Assembly (NCBI GenBank): GCA_024114885.1
Contig: CP099418.1
Span: 4,216,001 to 4,280,000 of the forward strand
Length of the DNA: 64,000 bases
DNA from: Septoria linicola
Taxonomy: Eukaryota; Ascomycota; Dothideomycetes; Mycosphaerellales; Mycosphaerellaceae
Reading direction: 5' to 3'
Position 1 is the first letter of the stretch. The number at the start of each line of letters is the position of its first letter. The position numbers and the translations under genes are program-made. Below are positions 1 to 12,235 of this stretch, one piece after another. The notes under the pieces were generated by a model. It did not search any database and had not been told where the DNA came from. It worked only from the letters and a program-made list of their open reading frames with translations.

Positions 1-1592
1 CCTTCCTAGCCCTATTCGACTTCGTTATAACGTACTAGGTAGGTAAGCGAAACCTAGCTAACGCGCTATCGAGGCGTAGTAATTATACTAAGGAGGTAGT
101 AGAGGTAACTAACCTTCTACCTACCTTATAGACTAAGTTATAGCTATAGAATAATTAGAGTATAAGGGACGTAGGCGTACTACTCGTAGCTCGTATCTAT
201 ACGACTTATAAGGAATAGTATTCTTCGATAGAAAGAAGTACTAACTCTAACCTATAGTAGTAGTTCTTAACGCCTATACGAGTAGTAGGTATAATTACTA
301 AAGGTAAAGAGCTATATATAAATATCTTAGACTTAATCCTTAGATATACTCGCGCGCTAGTATAAGCTAAGCTAAGTATAAGCGTAGTATACTTATAAGC
401 GACGAGTAATAGCGGCTAATTCGAGTAATATACTATAAGAGAGAGAAACCTCTAGGTAGACGATTCGCTATACGTACCTAAGGACTACGTTTTATAGATA
501 TAGGTAATTTATATATATTACGACGATACCCTTATAGGCTATTTTAGTAAGGATAAGACTATCTCGCTAGTATAGAGGAAGTACTAGTAGCTAGAGATAA
601 CTAAGGACATCGTATAATACGTAGAATCCTATAGGAGTTACTAGAAGGTAAAAGCGCGTCGCTATCGACTATATAGCGAGCTAACTACGCTACCTATACT
701 AGATCGTCTATTCTAAGAGTTAACTTAAGATTTTATTATAGACCTCCTACTAAGTAAGTAAGGAGTATACGTATATAATACGATTCTAGTTATCGTCGAC
801 CGATATATAAAGATAGTTATCTTTATACTAACTATAAAGAGGTATACTAGTAGTAACCTTATAAGAGTCTTAATATTAGAAGTAATTAGGTATTATAGTA
901 TACCTATAGGTATTATTAGCGATAGAGGGTCTATATTTACGAGTTAGTTTTAGTCTAACTTCTACTACGAGGCGTATATAAAGCGTAAGCTAAGTATAGC
1001 GTTCTATCTATAGATAGATAGGTAAACTAAAAGAGCGAATTAGACGCTTAAGACTTACCTACGCGTCTACTATATAGAGTAGTAAGATAACTAGGTAGAC
1101 CTATTAGTATAAGCCGAGTTCGTATATAATAATAGTACGTATATAATATTAAAAATATTACTATTTATAGCGCTATATAGTTTTAATCTAGAGCTAGTAA
1201 TAAGTAGGTAAGAAGCTCGAGGCGCGCTTCCTAAAAAGGAGGTACTAGCTACTAAGGAAGCTATAGAAAGATTAAAGAAGAACTATAAGATACTAAGTAA
1301 ACGCTAGTAAGAAGTAAGTAAGACGTAGGCTAGGTACTTTAATAATAGGTATTAGGCTAAGGAATATAAGGTCGGCGATATAGTCTTACTATTAATAAAG
1401 AACCTATAATTAAAAGTTCTTTCGAAGAAGTTAGTAGATAAGTTTACTAGGCCTTTTAAGGTAATTAACGTAGTAGAGAAGTAGGTATACCGCTTAGCTC
1501 TACTACTAGACGCTCTTATCTATAACGTATTTTATATATCGCTTCTAGAACCTTAGAAAGGTAGCGAGACGTAGATAGAGAGTATACTACTC

Positions 1593-1760
1593 GTAGACTA
1601 CTAGAGTAAATAGGAAGTTAAGAAGATTCTTAGAACTCGAGTAAGAAAGAGCGTATACTAGTACTTAATCCGCTAGTAGGGCTAGCCTAAAGAGTACGAC
1701 TAGTAGGAACCTAAAGAATATATTAGTAGCTATATAGTACTAGACGTATTCGAAGCGTAG
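1593..1760 (+). pseudogene. Chromodomain remnant at the C-terminus of Gypsy A pol
   Basis: Read through RIP-made stops, this frame gives the pattern of a chromodomain: the start E-V-K-K-I-L, a central Y-L-I-R followed by two stop codons at usual tryptophan or glutamine positions, and a late E-P-K-E-Y. Stops sit where chromodomains carry W or Q, as expected from CpA to TpA mutation of CAG and TGG. A C-terminal chromodomain defines the chromovirus branch of Ty3/Gypsy elements. Confidence 0.7.
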
Positions 1761-1791
1761 CGTATAAGTAGGCGCGTAGTAAGATAGAAGC

Positions 1792-1855
1792 GCTAAGGCA
1801 CTAATACGCTAAGGTACTAATACGCTAAGGTACTAATACGCTAAGGTACTAATAC
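1792..1855 (+). repeat. 16-bp minisatellite, 4 copies, in Gypsy A
   Basis: There are four head-to-tail copies of gctaaggtactaatac just after the chromodomain end of pol. The first copy keeps a CpA (gctaaggcactaatac). The same array has five units in Gypsy B and three in Gypsy C. Confidence 0.95.
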
Positions 1856-2086
1856 GGCGATACTAAGTACTAAGCGCTAAATCTATATTTAGGAGCAAAC
1901 TTTAAATTTAAGAGAGTAAGAAAATTACTAAGGTATTTAGGATATATCGAAGCGTAAACTATATTATTTATATACGCCTACTAAGCGAGTCGTATAGTAC
2001 CTATAGGTAAGAAGTAAGAATCTAACTATAGCCTATATAGGCGCGAGTAGAGTATAAGAGGCGTAGATAGGTAGCGAGCGTAATAC

Positions 2087-3100
2087 TTATTTATCGTCTA
2101 TAGAGAGCGCGTTATCGCTAGCGTTTCTACTACTATCGATATCCTCTACGTCTTTATCCTTATCCTTATCTACCTTCTTATTAGATATCGCGTCCTTAGA
2201 GAGCTTACTTTCTTCCTAGTTACTATTTTCGAAGTAGGCTACCTCTATAGTAGCGTCTAGGGTATCGCTAGAGGCGCCTACTATATAGTTAGTCTACGAA
2301 GAGTATTAGTATCGTACGAGGATCGTATAGGAAAAGTAGGTATATCTCGTACTATAGCTTAAATATAGCTACTATAAAGTTAGACTAGCGCTAGGTCTCT
2401 ACTAGACTAGCGACGGATATTATACTAGTCGCTAGTAGAGCGAGCGCGCTCGTCTTACGTAGCGTATCCTAGCCGCTAATAGCTTTACCCTTATTACTAG
2501 TAAAGATCCTCTTAGCAGTCTTAATAGAGGTATAGAGGCTCTTTAGGTAGCGCTTTACCTACTCTTTACGTACGCCTTTAAAGAGAGTCTCTAGCTACTC
2601 GCGGTAGTATAGTACGTAGCGTACCTACTACTTAAGGTTTCTATTAGTAATACGCTTATAGGCGTAGTATTAGCGCTTATAGCGCTAATATTTAACCTTC
2701 TAACTAGGCTTTATTACTTTATCGTACGCTAGCTCGTCGTCTATATACGGTCCGTTAGTAGTTAAAGCGTAGTTAAGGAGTATTTAAAGAGCTATACTAT
2801 TATAGATATACTTAATATAGCGAAGGTAGATATCGATATCTCTATAGCCTCTAATATCGTCGACGGTATAAGATAGGCGGTTAGAGACTACGACTCTAGT
2901 ACGCTTTAGTAGTATTATACTTATATTAGTAGTATAGTAATCGTATAGAGATACTAGTTTTACTAAGAATATAGAAAATATTATATACGTAGAGAGAAAG
3001 TCTAAAAGAGAGTTAGAAGAGTTTTTAAGAATACGCTCGAGCTACGAATCGTAGTCGCTATAGTAAGGAATATATTACTACGTAAACGTAATACGTATAG
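2087..3100 (-). pseudogene. Antisense reading frame of Gypsy A, between pol and 3' LTR
   Basis: On the minus strand this stretch holds the same broken frame that is clearest in Gypsy B (5880-6878). Its stop codon is at 2087-2089, after an acidic, serine-rich tail. The upstream limit is approximate. The family is unknown. Confidence 0.6.
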
Positions 3101-3284
3101 TAACCCTTTACTTTATAGCGCGGATTTACGTAATACGCTAAAGGTTTATAGGTATAACGCGCTAGAGACGCGATAGGCGTAGAATATATAAAGTATATTA
3201 TAAAGACTAAATAGGAAGCCTAGAATATAACCTATAAAGTAAGGGTTATCGCTAAAGGTAGCTTCCTTAGAGAGAGAAGATAGT

Positions 3285-3456
3285 TATAAGAGCTAGGTAA
3301 GGTCGAAGGCTAAGACCTACCTTAGGCTCGTAGGCTTAGCGTATAGTATAATTATAGTACGCGTATATATCCGAAAGGAGGCAAGAATTAGTCTTACGAT
3401 ATCCTAATAGTCTTATTAGGAGGGCGCTCTATATATTACTATATACCCCTTTTATA
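3285..3456 (+). repeat. 3' LTR of Gypsy A (172 bp)
   Basis: This 172-bp segment starts tataagagc and ends ttttata. It aligns without gaps to the LTRs of Gypsy C and, in reverse complement, to those of Gypsy B. The identical length in five copies fixes the LTR ends. Confidence 0.92.
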
Positions 3457-3461
3457 ATTAT

Positions 3462-4928
3462 TTTTATATTCTACGACTTATAGCTCTCGGACGAGGTAGC
3501 TATAGAGCTCCTAAAGATTAATAGCTATAATATTACTAAGAAATAGTATAGTAAGATAAGAAGATATATAAAGCTTATAAAAAAGAAGTATAGAGAGGAG
3601 TATACTACTACTAAAGCTAAGATTAAGGCTATACTTACTATTAAGCTTAATAAAGCTATAGTTAAGATATATAGTAGGAGAAACCTATATACGTATCTAT
3701 AGAGTAAGTATAATATTATTAGATAGTAGAGTACTCGCTACTAGTATATACTAACTCGTAGCTAATACTCGTAGTAACCGAATTTATAGCGTAGTAAAGC
3801 GACTTAATCCTAAGAGTGTTCGACGCTAGATAGAGCGTATACGCGAGTATTATAGAGCTATTATTATACCTAGACCTAGCTTCGTAACCTTAATAGATAT
3901 ATATTATAAATTCGAGTTCTATAGTATATAGATCTATACTAGAATCGATGTCTATTCGCGCTATATTAAGTAGATTTACTATAGTATTACTAGACGAACT
4001 ACTATATTAGTACTAGCTTAATATCTTATAATACTACGCTATAGTAATATAGCGCCTTAAATTATTCGCTCTAACCGTAGTATAGAAATAATACTCGCTA
4101 TAGATACTTATTATAAGGTTCGATAAGCGATCTATAATATAGAGAATAAGTAGATCGTACGTAAGAGTAGAGAGCTATTACTACTACTAGAATTTAACTA
4201 GTATTTTAAATATAGAATAAGTAAGATAAACTAGCGTATTAAGGCGTAGTAGAACTAATAAGCGCCTATCCTATTACTATAGAGATCCTACTTCTATAAG
4301 ATATATAGAGCGTTACTCTATTAAGAAGATTCGCTCGTAGATAGGATTACCTTCTTAGTAATCTATATACTAATAATACGTACTATAGTTATAGAGTTTA
4401 TATATATATAGAATAATTATAGTATATATAATTAACGTAAGGAACGACTATATTCTATTCTAGATATTCTATATATATTACGCTATTATCCTATACTAAG
4501 TAGCTATACTTACTAATCTATACTACTACCTAATAGGATACTAGATAATATAGAGTAGGAACTCGTAGGATTCGGTTTATACTTAATAGTACTCGCTACT
4601 ATAACTCGCTAACTAAATAGTAGATCTTAAAGCCTATCTACCTAAAGAGACTCTTTAATAGTATACGTCTACTCTATATAAATATAACGTCCTTTTACCT
4701 ATCGATAGTAGTACGTATAACGACGATAGTAAGCGCCTTTATAAGTTTACTTATAAACGCTTACGCTCTCTTATCTATAAATATATTATATCTAAATAAT
4801 AGCTAATACTATACGAGCTTAAAAAGCTACTAGTAGTACGCTAATAGATCCCTTTATAATAGATATAAGATATATTTAACGCGTCTAATAGCTAGCTAAT
4901 TACTAACGATAATACTAGAGTAATAGAG
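3462..4928. other. RIP-degraded stretch of unknown family, left flank of Copia D
   Basis: This segment lies between the right end of Gypsy A and the left end of Copia D. It has the same CpA/TpG depletion as the elements, so it was itself repetitive or was caught by RIP spreading. At about 3539-3710 one plus-strand frame reads as a lysine-rich protein remnant with few stops (for example RRYIKLIKKKYREEY). I see no LTR, terminal repeat or recognisable domain. Without Copia D it would continue at 30,971. Confidence 0.55.
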
Positions 4929-4933
4929 TTTAT

Positions 4934-5210
4934 TATTAAAAGTAGAGAGCGTATTATATACTATATAATATTAAGGAGGGTATAGCGTAGTAAAGAAGAA
5001 TAGGAGATTAATCTTAAACTAACTTATATATATAATATAGTAGTAATATACTAGAAACTAAATATAAAGTTAATTAAGTTAGTTATCTAAGAAGAGAAGA
5101 AAGAGAAATAAGATAAACCTCTTACTAAGCCTTAGGTAGATGCCTTAGGTATCTAGAACTATACTTAGATATCTATATCTAGACTAACTATCTAGGATAT
5201 ATTCTTAATA
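4934..5210 (-). repeat. Left LTR (3' LTR) of Copia D
   Basis: This is the reverse complement of the 278-bp Copia E LTR with one base missing. It starts tattaaaagtagag (TG of the terminal TG..CA mutated to TA) and ends attcttaata. Confidence 0.9.
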
Positions 5211-5508
5211 CTCCTACTTATACTATATAGTTAGATCTTTTAATAGATTATCTATAGTACTTAAATACTAGTCCTAATCTTAATTAGTTATTAAGTACTT
5301 ACTTTTTAGACTAATAACTAGATAGTACTAACTATTAATCTAATAAACTTTCTATACTACTATCTCCTATAAAAAGGTAAAAGAAATACCTTCTATAAGA
5401 TCTTCCTTCTCTCTTATATAGGAGTAGATTATTTAGAATATAGACTATCTAGTAAGTTACTCTTATCCTTTCTTATAGCTAATTCTAATAGCTCTCTAGA
5501 TTCCTTAT
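5211..5508 (-). mobile_element. 3' internal end of Copia D, up to the Gypsy B insertion
   Basis: This matches the reverse complement of Copia E from about 26,692 to 26,989, next to the 3' LTR. It ends in cttat (5504-5508), the left copy of the Gypsy B target-site duplication. No coding capacity is left. Confidence 0.88.
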
Positions 5509-5680
5509 TATAAAAGGGGTATATAGTAATATATAGAGCGCCCTCCTAATAAGACTATTAGGATATCGTAAGACTAATTCTTACCTCCTTTTAGATATAT
5601 ACGCGTACTATAATTATACTATACGCTAAGCCTACGAGCCTAAGGCAGGTCTTAGCCTTCGACCTTACCTAGCTCTTATA
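5509..5680 (-). repeat. 3' LTR of Gypsy B (172 bp)
   Basis: It starts tataaaagg and ends ctcttata. It is the reverse complement of the Gypsy A and C LTRs and pairs with 12064-12235. Confidence 0.93.
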
Positions 5681-5879
5681 ACTATCTCCTCTCTATAAGG
5701 GAGCTACTCTTAGCGACAACTCTTACTTTATAGGTTATATTCTAGGCTTCCTATTTAGTCTTTATAATATACTTTATATATTCTACGCCTATCGCGTCTC
5801 TAGCGTATTATACCTACGAACCTTTAGCGTATTACGTAAATCCGCGCTACGAAGTAAAGAGTTACTATATATATTACGT

Positions 5880-6878
5880 TTACGTAGTAATATATTCCTT
5901 ACTATAGCGACTACGATTCGTAGCTCGAGCGTATTCTTAAAAACTCTTCTAACTCTCTCTTAGACTTCCTCTCTACGTATATAATATTTTCTATATCCTT
6001 AGTAAAGCTAGTATCTCTATACGATTACCGTACTACTAACGTAAGTATAATACTACTAAAGCGTACTAGAGTCGTAGTCTCTAACCGCCTACTTTATACT
6101 ATCGACGATATTAGAGGCTATAGAGATATCGATATCTACCTCTACTATATTAAGTATACCTATAACGGTATAGCTCTTCGAATACTCCTTAACTACGCTT
6201 TAACTACTAACGGACTATATATAGACGACGAGCTAGCGTACGATAGGGTAATAAAGCCTAGTTAGAAAGTTAAGTATTAGCGCTATAAGCGCTAATACTA
6301 TACCTATAAGCGTATTACTAACGGAAACCTTAAGTAGTAGGCGCGCTACGTACTATACTACTACGAGTAGCTAGAGACCCTCCTTAAGAGTATATATAAA
6401 GAGTAGATAAAGCGCTACCTAAAGAGCCTCTATACCTCTATTAAGACTACTAAGAGGGTCTTTACTAGTAATAAGAGTAAAGCTGTTAGCGGCTAGGATA
6501 TACTACGTAAGGCGAGCGCGCTCGCCTCGCTAGCGACTAGTACGATGTCCGTCGCTAGTCTAGCGGAGACCTAGCGCTAGTCTAACTTTATAGTAGCTAT
6601 ATTTAAGCTATAGTACGAGGTATACCTACTTTTCCTATATAATCCTTATACGATACTAATACTCTTCGTAGACTAACTATATAGTAGGCGCCTCTAGCGA
6701 TACTCTAGACGCTACTATAGAGGTAGCCTACCTCGAGGATAGTAACTAGGAGGAGAGTAAGCTCTCTAAGGACGTAGTGTCTAACGAGAAGGTAGACGAG
6801 GATAAGGATAAGGACGTAGAAGGCGTTAATAGCGGTAGAAACGCTAGCGACGACACGCTCTCTATAGACGACGAATAA
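5880..6878 (+). pseudogene. Antisense accessory frame of the Gypsy family (clearest copy)
   Basis: This plus-strand frame runs opposite to Gypsy B pol and lies between pol and the 3' LTR. From about 5922 to 6250 there is no stop in over 100 codons, although most frames here stop every few codons. Later stops are TAG or TAA, explainable as former CAG, CAA or TGG. Tracts include LLYTIDDIRGYRDIDIY and LYIDDELAYDRVIKP. Near 6500-6560 the likely frame shifts, by an indel or a lost intron. It then reads to an acidic serine-rich tail (GRNASDDTLSIDDE) and the stop at 6876-6878. The frame is about 330 codons long. I do not recognise the family. Confidence 0.65.
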
Positions 6879-7109
6879 GCGTTACGCTCGCTATCTATCT
6901 ATGCCTCTTATACTCTACTCGCGCCTATATAGGCTATAGTTAGATTCTTACTTCTTATCTATAGGCACTATACGACCTACTTAGTAGGCGTATATAAATA
7001 ATATAGTTTACGCTTTAATATATCCTAAATACCTTAGTAATTTTCTTACTTTCTTAAATTTAAAGTTTGCTCCTAAATATAGGTTTAGCGCTTAGTACTT
7101 AGTATCGCT

Positions 7110-7189
7110 ATATTAGTGCCTTAGCATATTAGTGCCTTAGCGTATTAGTGCCTTAGCGTATTAGTGCCTTAGCGTATTAGTACCTTAGC
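7110..7189 (-). repeat. 16-bp minisatellite, 5 copies, in Gypsy B
   Basis: There are five copies of gtattagtgccttagc (the reverse complement of the unit in A and C; first bases vary a/g). Four of the five keep a TpG, unusual in this block. It lies just past the chromodomain end of pol. Confidence 0.95.
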
Positions 7190-7239
7190 GCTTCTATCTT
7201 ACTATACGCCTACTTATACGCTATACTTCGAATACGTCT

Positions 7240-10200
7240 AGTACTATATAGCCGCTAATATATTCTTTAGGTTCCTACTAGTCGTACTCTTTAGGCTAGC
7301 CCTACTAGTAGATTAAGTACTAGCGTACGCCCTTTCTTACTCGAGTTCTAAGAATCTTCTTAACTTCCTATTTACCCTAGTAGTCTACGAGTAGTATACT
7401 CTCTACCTACGTCTCGCTACCCTTCTAAGGTTCTAGAAGCGATATATAAAATACGTTATAGATAAGAGCGTCTAGTAGTAGGGCTAAGTAGTATACCTAC
7501 TTCCTTACTACGTTAATTACCTTAAAAGGCCTAGTAAACTTATCTACTAACTTCTTCGAAGAAACTTTTAATTATAAATTCTTTATTAATAGTAAGACTA
7601 TATTACTAACCTTATATTCCTTAGCCTAATACCTATTATTAAAGTACCTAGCCTACGCCTCGCTTACTTCTCGCTAGCGTTTACTTAGCGTCTTATAGTT
7701 CTTCTTTAATCTTTCTATAGCTTTCTTAGTAACTAGTACCTCCCTTTTAGGAAGCGCGCTCTAAGCTTCTTACCTACTCGTTACTAGCTCTAGATTAAAA
7801 CTATATAGCGCTATAAATAGTAACATTTTTAATATCGTATATGTACTATTATTATATACGAACTCGGCTTATACTAATAGGTCTACCTAGTTATCTTACT
7901 ACTCTACGTAGTAGACGCGTAGGTAAGTCTTAAGCGTCTAATTCGCTCTTTTAGTTTACCTATCCGTCTATAGATAGAACGCTATACTTAGCTTACGCTT
8001 TATATACGCCTTATAGTAGAAGTTAGATTAAAACTAACTCGTAAATATAGACTCTCTATCGCTAATAATATCTATAGGCATACTATAATACCTAATTACT
8101 TCTAATATTAAGACTCTTATAAGGTTACTACTAGTATACCTCTTTATAGTTAGTACGAAGATAACTATCTTTATATATTAGTCGACGATAACTAGAATCG
8201 TATTATATACGTATACTCCTCGCTTACTTAGTAGAAGGTCTATAATAAAATCTTAAGTTAACTCTTAGAATAGACGATCTAGTATAGGTAGCGTAGTTAG
8301 CTCGCTATATAGTCGATAGCGACGCGCCTTTACTTTCTAGTAACTCCTATAGGATTCTACGTATTATACGATATCCTTAGTTATCTCTAGCTACTAGTAC
8401 TTCCTCTGTACTAGTAAGATAGTCTTATCCTTACTAAAATAGCCTATAAGGGTATCGTCGTAATATATACGAATTACCTACGTCTATAAGGCGTAGTCCT
8501 TAGATATATATAGCGAATCGTCTACCTAGAGGTTTCTCTCTCTTATAGTATATTACTCGAATCGGCCGCTATTACTCGTCGCTTACGAGTATACTACGCT
8601 TATACTTAGCTTAGTTTATACTAGCGCGCGAGTATATCTAAGGATTAAGTCTAAGACATTTACGTATAGCTCTTCGCTCTTAGTAATTATACCTACTACT
8701 CGTATAGGCGTTAAGAACTACTACTACGAGTTAGAGTTAGTACTTCTCTCTATCGAAGAATACTATTCCTTATAAGTTATATAGATACGAGCTACGAGTA
8801 GTACGTCTACGTCCCTTATACTCCGATTATCCTATAGCTATAACTTAGTCTATAGGGTAGGTAGAAGGTTAGTTACCTCTACTACCTCTTTAGTATAATC
8901 GCTACGCCTTAACGGCGCGTCGGCTAAGTTTCGCTTACCTACCTAGTACGTTATAATAAAGTCGAATAGGGCTAGGAAGGTAGCCTAGTAAGCTTACCTA
9001 CTAGTTAACTTCTTTATACCTATAAACCTACGAAGGTTAGTATAGTCGACTAGTACGTCGATCGTATATAGAGCGTCTTCGAGGTACGGCCTCTATACTT
9101 TAAAAGCCTTAACTACTATAAGAAGCTCCTTATCGTATACCTTATAATTATATTTTATAGTAATTATCTTTCTAGATATAAATACGATAGAGTACTATTT
9201 AGACCTAAAGAGTTAGTTAAGGATTATAGTAATTACGTAATTAGAGGTGTCGCTTTTAACCTATAACCTAAGCGTAGAGTCGAAGTACCTTAGTAGTAGT
9301 ACTATAGAAAAACGCTTTTTTAACTTAGTAAACGCCTACTCCTCTTATATAGTCTACTTAAGTAGGCCTAGCTTCTTACCTACTACGGCGCCCTTAGATA
9401 ACGCCGTAAGTAGAGATACTACTCTAGAGTATTTAAAAATAAAACGCTAGTAGAAGTTAGTAAACCTAAGGAAAGATTAAACCTCTATAAGCGTTATAGG
9501 TGTTAGCTACGCCGCGATTACGTCTATCCTACGTAGATCTATCGTAACCTCTCTAGTAGTTACTACGAAGTCTAGAAAATCGACTTCTTTCTACTAGAAT
9601 TTATACTTCGCTCTTTAAACGTAGAGTCTAAACTTCTAGAGACGCGTAAGTACGTCGTATACGTTACGTACGTAGTCTACGCGGCTCTTACTATAGATAA
9701 GAATATTATTAAGATATACTACGTAGTACGTATCGACTAAACCTACTAGAGTATAGTTAATATACGCCTAGAACGTAGCTAGAGCGTTAGTTAGGCTAAA
9801 TAGTATTACCTTATACTAGAAGTAGCTATAGCGCGTATAGAACGTAGTCTTCTAGCGGTCGCTAGGCTTGATACGAATCCGATAGTATATATCTATAAGG
9901 TCTAGAGTCGTAAACTATATAGCTCCTATAAGTCTATCTAGCGTCTTACTAATTAAGGAGAGTAGGTGCCTATTCTTAATAGTAATTTCGTTTAACTCTT
10001 AGTAGTCGATATATAGCCTTAGCTTACTATCTTTCTTTAGTACGAATAGGATAGGCGTACCTACCTCGCTTATACTACGCTCGATCTAATTATACTTAAG
10101 CCCTATAGTAAGATACTTCTTTAATTCCTCTAGCTTCTTACTTAACTAGTAATATAGTAGCCTAAAAAGTAGAATAGTACCTAGACGTAGCTCGATCGTA

Positions 10201-11900
10201 TACTCTACGCTATCTACTAGCTTACTCCTTATCTCCTCTATCGGGTTTAGAATATTAGAGAACTATTAGAACTTAGAGAGAAGAGAGTTAACCTCTCTAC
10301 CTTTACCTATCTTATTTAAGACTACTATATATATAGTTAGTATATACTTCAAGTCCTTAAGAAACTTATAGGCTTCCCTAACCTTAACGTTTTTAAAGAT
10401 ATCGCTATAGGTCTACTTATCCGAGCCGCTATCGACTCGTATACGATAAGTACGCCTCTATAGCCGACCTAAGATTATATTAGGGGTTAGTATATTATAG
10501 GTATAAAAGATTACGCCTACTATACGCTCTACTCCTATAGAGTCTATAAGCCGTACGCGTATATAGTATACGCTATAATAATACTCTAATTCTCTAATAA
10601 ATAAGGTAGCTAGAGGTAAGGTAGTATTAGTTCGAATTATAATACTATATTATAAGATAAAGGATCTTAATACTACGTTAATATTAGTAGTATTATTAAA
10701 GAGGAATTAGGCTAGCTTAAGCCTATCCTACGCCTCGACTACGCTTTCTAGGTAAGTCGTATTTATAACTTATATAGAGAGGTATATATCGCTACTAAGC
10801 TCGGTATCTAGAGGTCGTAGTCCTTCTCTAATACCTTCTCTTTTTTTAGCGTCTCTATAGTAACCTTACGTACTAACAGCTTCTTACTATCGTCTTAGAC
10901 GCTTCGGTTAAGGTAGATAGAATTAGTACTAATATACCTCTTCTACTTATAGCTATAGTATTCTAAATACTTATAGCCTATAATAGAGCGAGTAGAACCT
11001 TTATCGCTAGAGCGACGTATACTATTCCCTCCTAGACTATTATTACGTCTACGCGTAAGAGCGTCGCTCTCTATACGCTTACGCTTCGAGTACGTATCGC
11101 GCTCGCGGTTTTTATTACTCTAGCTTCCGCTCTAGTTATACTATATAGGGATTACCTTATCGGCTTACTCTAGGCGTTTTACTAACGTAACTAAATTAGC
11201 GTACTTATTAGGTATAGTATAATTCTTAATAATCTCTTATTAAAGCGCTAGCTTTAACTTTATAAAGAGCTAGCGTACTAGCTACGCTTTAGTATAGTCG
11301 CCTAGTTAAGACTCTAAGTAGCCTAGCTCTATAGCGAACTAGCGTACCTCTTAGCCTTTACCCTATTAGGCCTTCTCGTACTCGACTATTACGAGGATTA
11401 TACGATTCGCTTAATCCCTAATAACGTTATAGATAAAGCGCTTAAACTTAGTCTAAGTATAGTCTAGAGGTATTACCTTAGAGTATTCGTTATACTAGGT
11501 CTCTTACGCCTTACCTACGAGCTATATAATACTATATAGGACCTTCGAATCCTCTATAATAAACTCTTATAGACTATTAAGGAAGATTACTTTAAGGCTA
11601 TAAATAAACTCTTTTACCTCTTAGACTATCTCGCTCTAGAAGGTATAAGGTTCTCTAACTTTAGGACCTTTATATTACGTATACGACGCGCTATTGTAAA
11701 GTATACTATCTATAATACTAGTAGTAGCGTCGTCTTTAGGATCGCTAATATTAAGAGTACTAGGAGTACCTAAGGATAGAGATTCTAACTCTATAAGAAG
11801 CTAATTATTCTCTCGTCGTAGAGCGCGTACCTCTAAGCGACGACGTAGTTCCTAGTTCTTAGCCTTAAGCTATATACGCTCTACGTACGTACTATCTTCG
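7240..11900 (-). pseudogene. Gypsy B pol and gag remnants
   Basis: The minus strand carries the same broken frames described for Gypsy C, from the chromodomain (about 7240-7400) through integrase, RNase H and reverse transcriptase to gag towards 11,900. Stops occur at nearly every former W and Q codon. Domain limits were transferred from Gypsy C by alignment and are approximate. Confidence 0.75.
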
Positions 11901-12063
11901 GTTATACTAGTAGACTCCTACTCCTAAACCTCGTTAGCCTCTATAGGATTACTTTAATCGTCTACTTCGCCTATTACGAGCTCTAGCGGCGCTATACCTA
12001 CGTTACGTTAGGAAGCTATAGGCCTCTATAGATTACTACTCTTAGAAAGAGAAGAATTAGAAT

Positions 12064-12235
12064 TATAAAAGGGGTATATAGTAATATATAGAGCGCCCTC
12101 CTAATAAGACTATTAGGATATTATAAGACTAATTCTTGCCTCCTTTCAGATATATACGCGTACTATAATTATACCGTACGCTAAGCCTACGAGCCTAAGG
12201 CGGGTCTTAGCCTTTAACCTTACCTAGCTCTTATA
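12064..12235 (-). repeat. 5' LTR of Gypsy B (172 bp)
   Basis: This is the partner of 5509-5680 with the same ends. The two differ only at scattered C/T and G/A positions, as expected for RIP acting separately on each LTR. The TSD copy cttat follows at 12236-12240. Confidence 0.93.

Larger units (their letters stand above)
1..3456 (+). mobile_element. Gypsy A: 3' part of a RIP-degraded chromodomain Gypsy retrotransposon
   Basis: This is the right-hand part of a Gypsy LTR retrotransposon cut by the window edge. It matches Gypsy C from about 18,080 onward base for base apart from C/T and G/A changes. Readable through the stops are the integrase region, a chromodomain remnant near 1593-1760, a 16-bp tandem repeat (1792-1855), an antisense reading frame (about 2087-3100, minus strand) and the 3' LTR (3285-3456). 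CpA and TpG are almost absent, so no protein is encoded. The five bases after the LTR are attat; the matching left copy lies outside the window. Confidence 0.9.
5509..12235 (-). mobile_element. Gypsy B: complete 6727-bp RIP-degraded chromodomain Gypsy element
   Basis: Gypsy B is a full-length element in reverse orientation. The LTRs are 5509-5680 and 12064-12235, 172 bp each, flanked by a perfect 5-bp TSD, cttat (5504-5508 and 12236-12240). From right to left it holds gag, then protease, RT, RNase H, integrase and chromodomain remnants, a five-unit 16-bp repeat (7110-7189), and an extra frame on the plus strand (about 5880-6878). The uninterrupted Copia E has this target once, reading (in reverse complement) gattccttatagcc. 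RIP is near saturation. Confidence 0.93.

Noticed and set aside
1792..1855. 16-bp tandem repeats as a CRISPR-like array
   Set aside because: The units are directly adjacent with no spacers, sit inside retrotransposons and recur in each Gypsy copy. The DNA is fungal.
9247..9450. A 67-codon open frame inside the RIP block, plus strand
   Set aside because: It lies antisense to the RT region of Gypsy B pol, begins without ATG and has no domain. It is a chance opening between RIP-made stops and not part of the accessory frame at 5880-6878.
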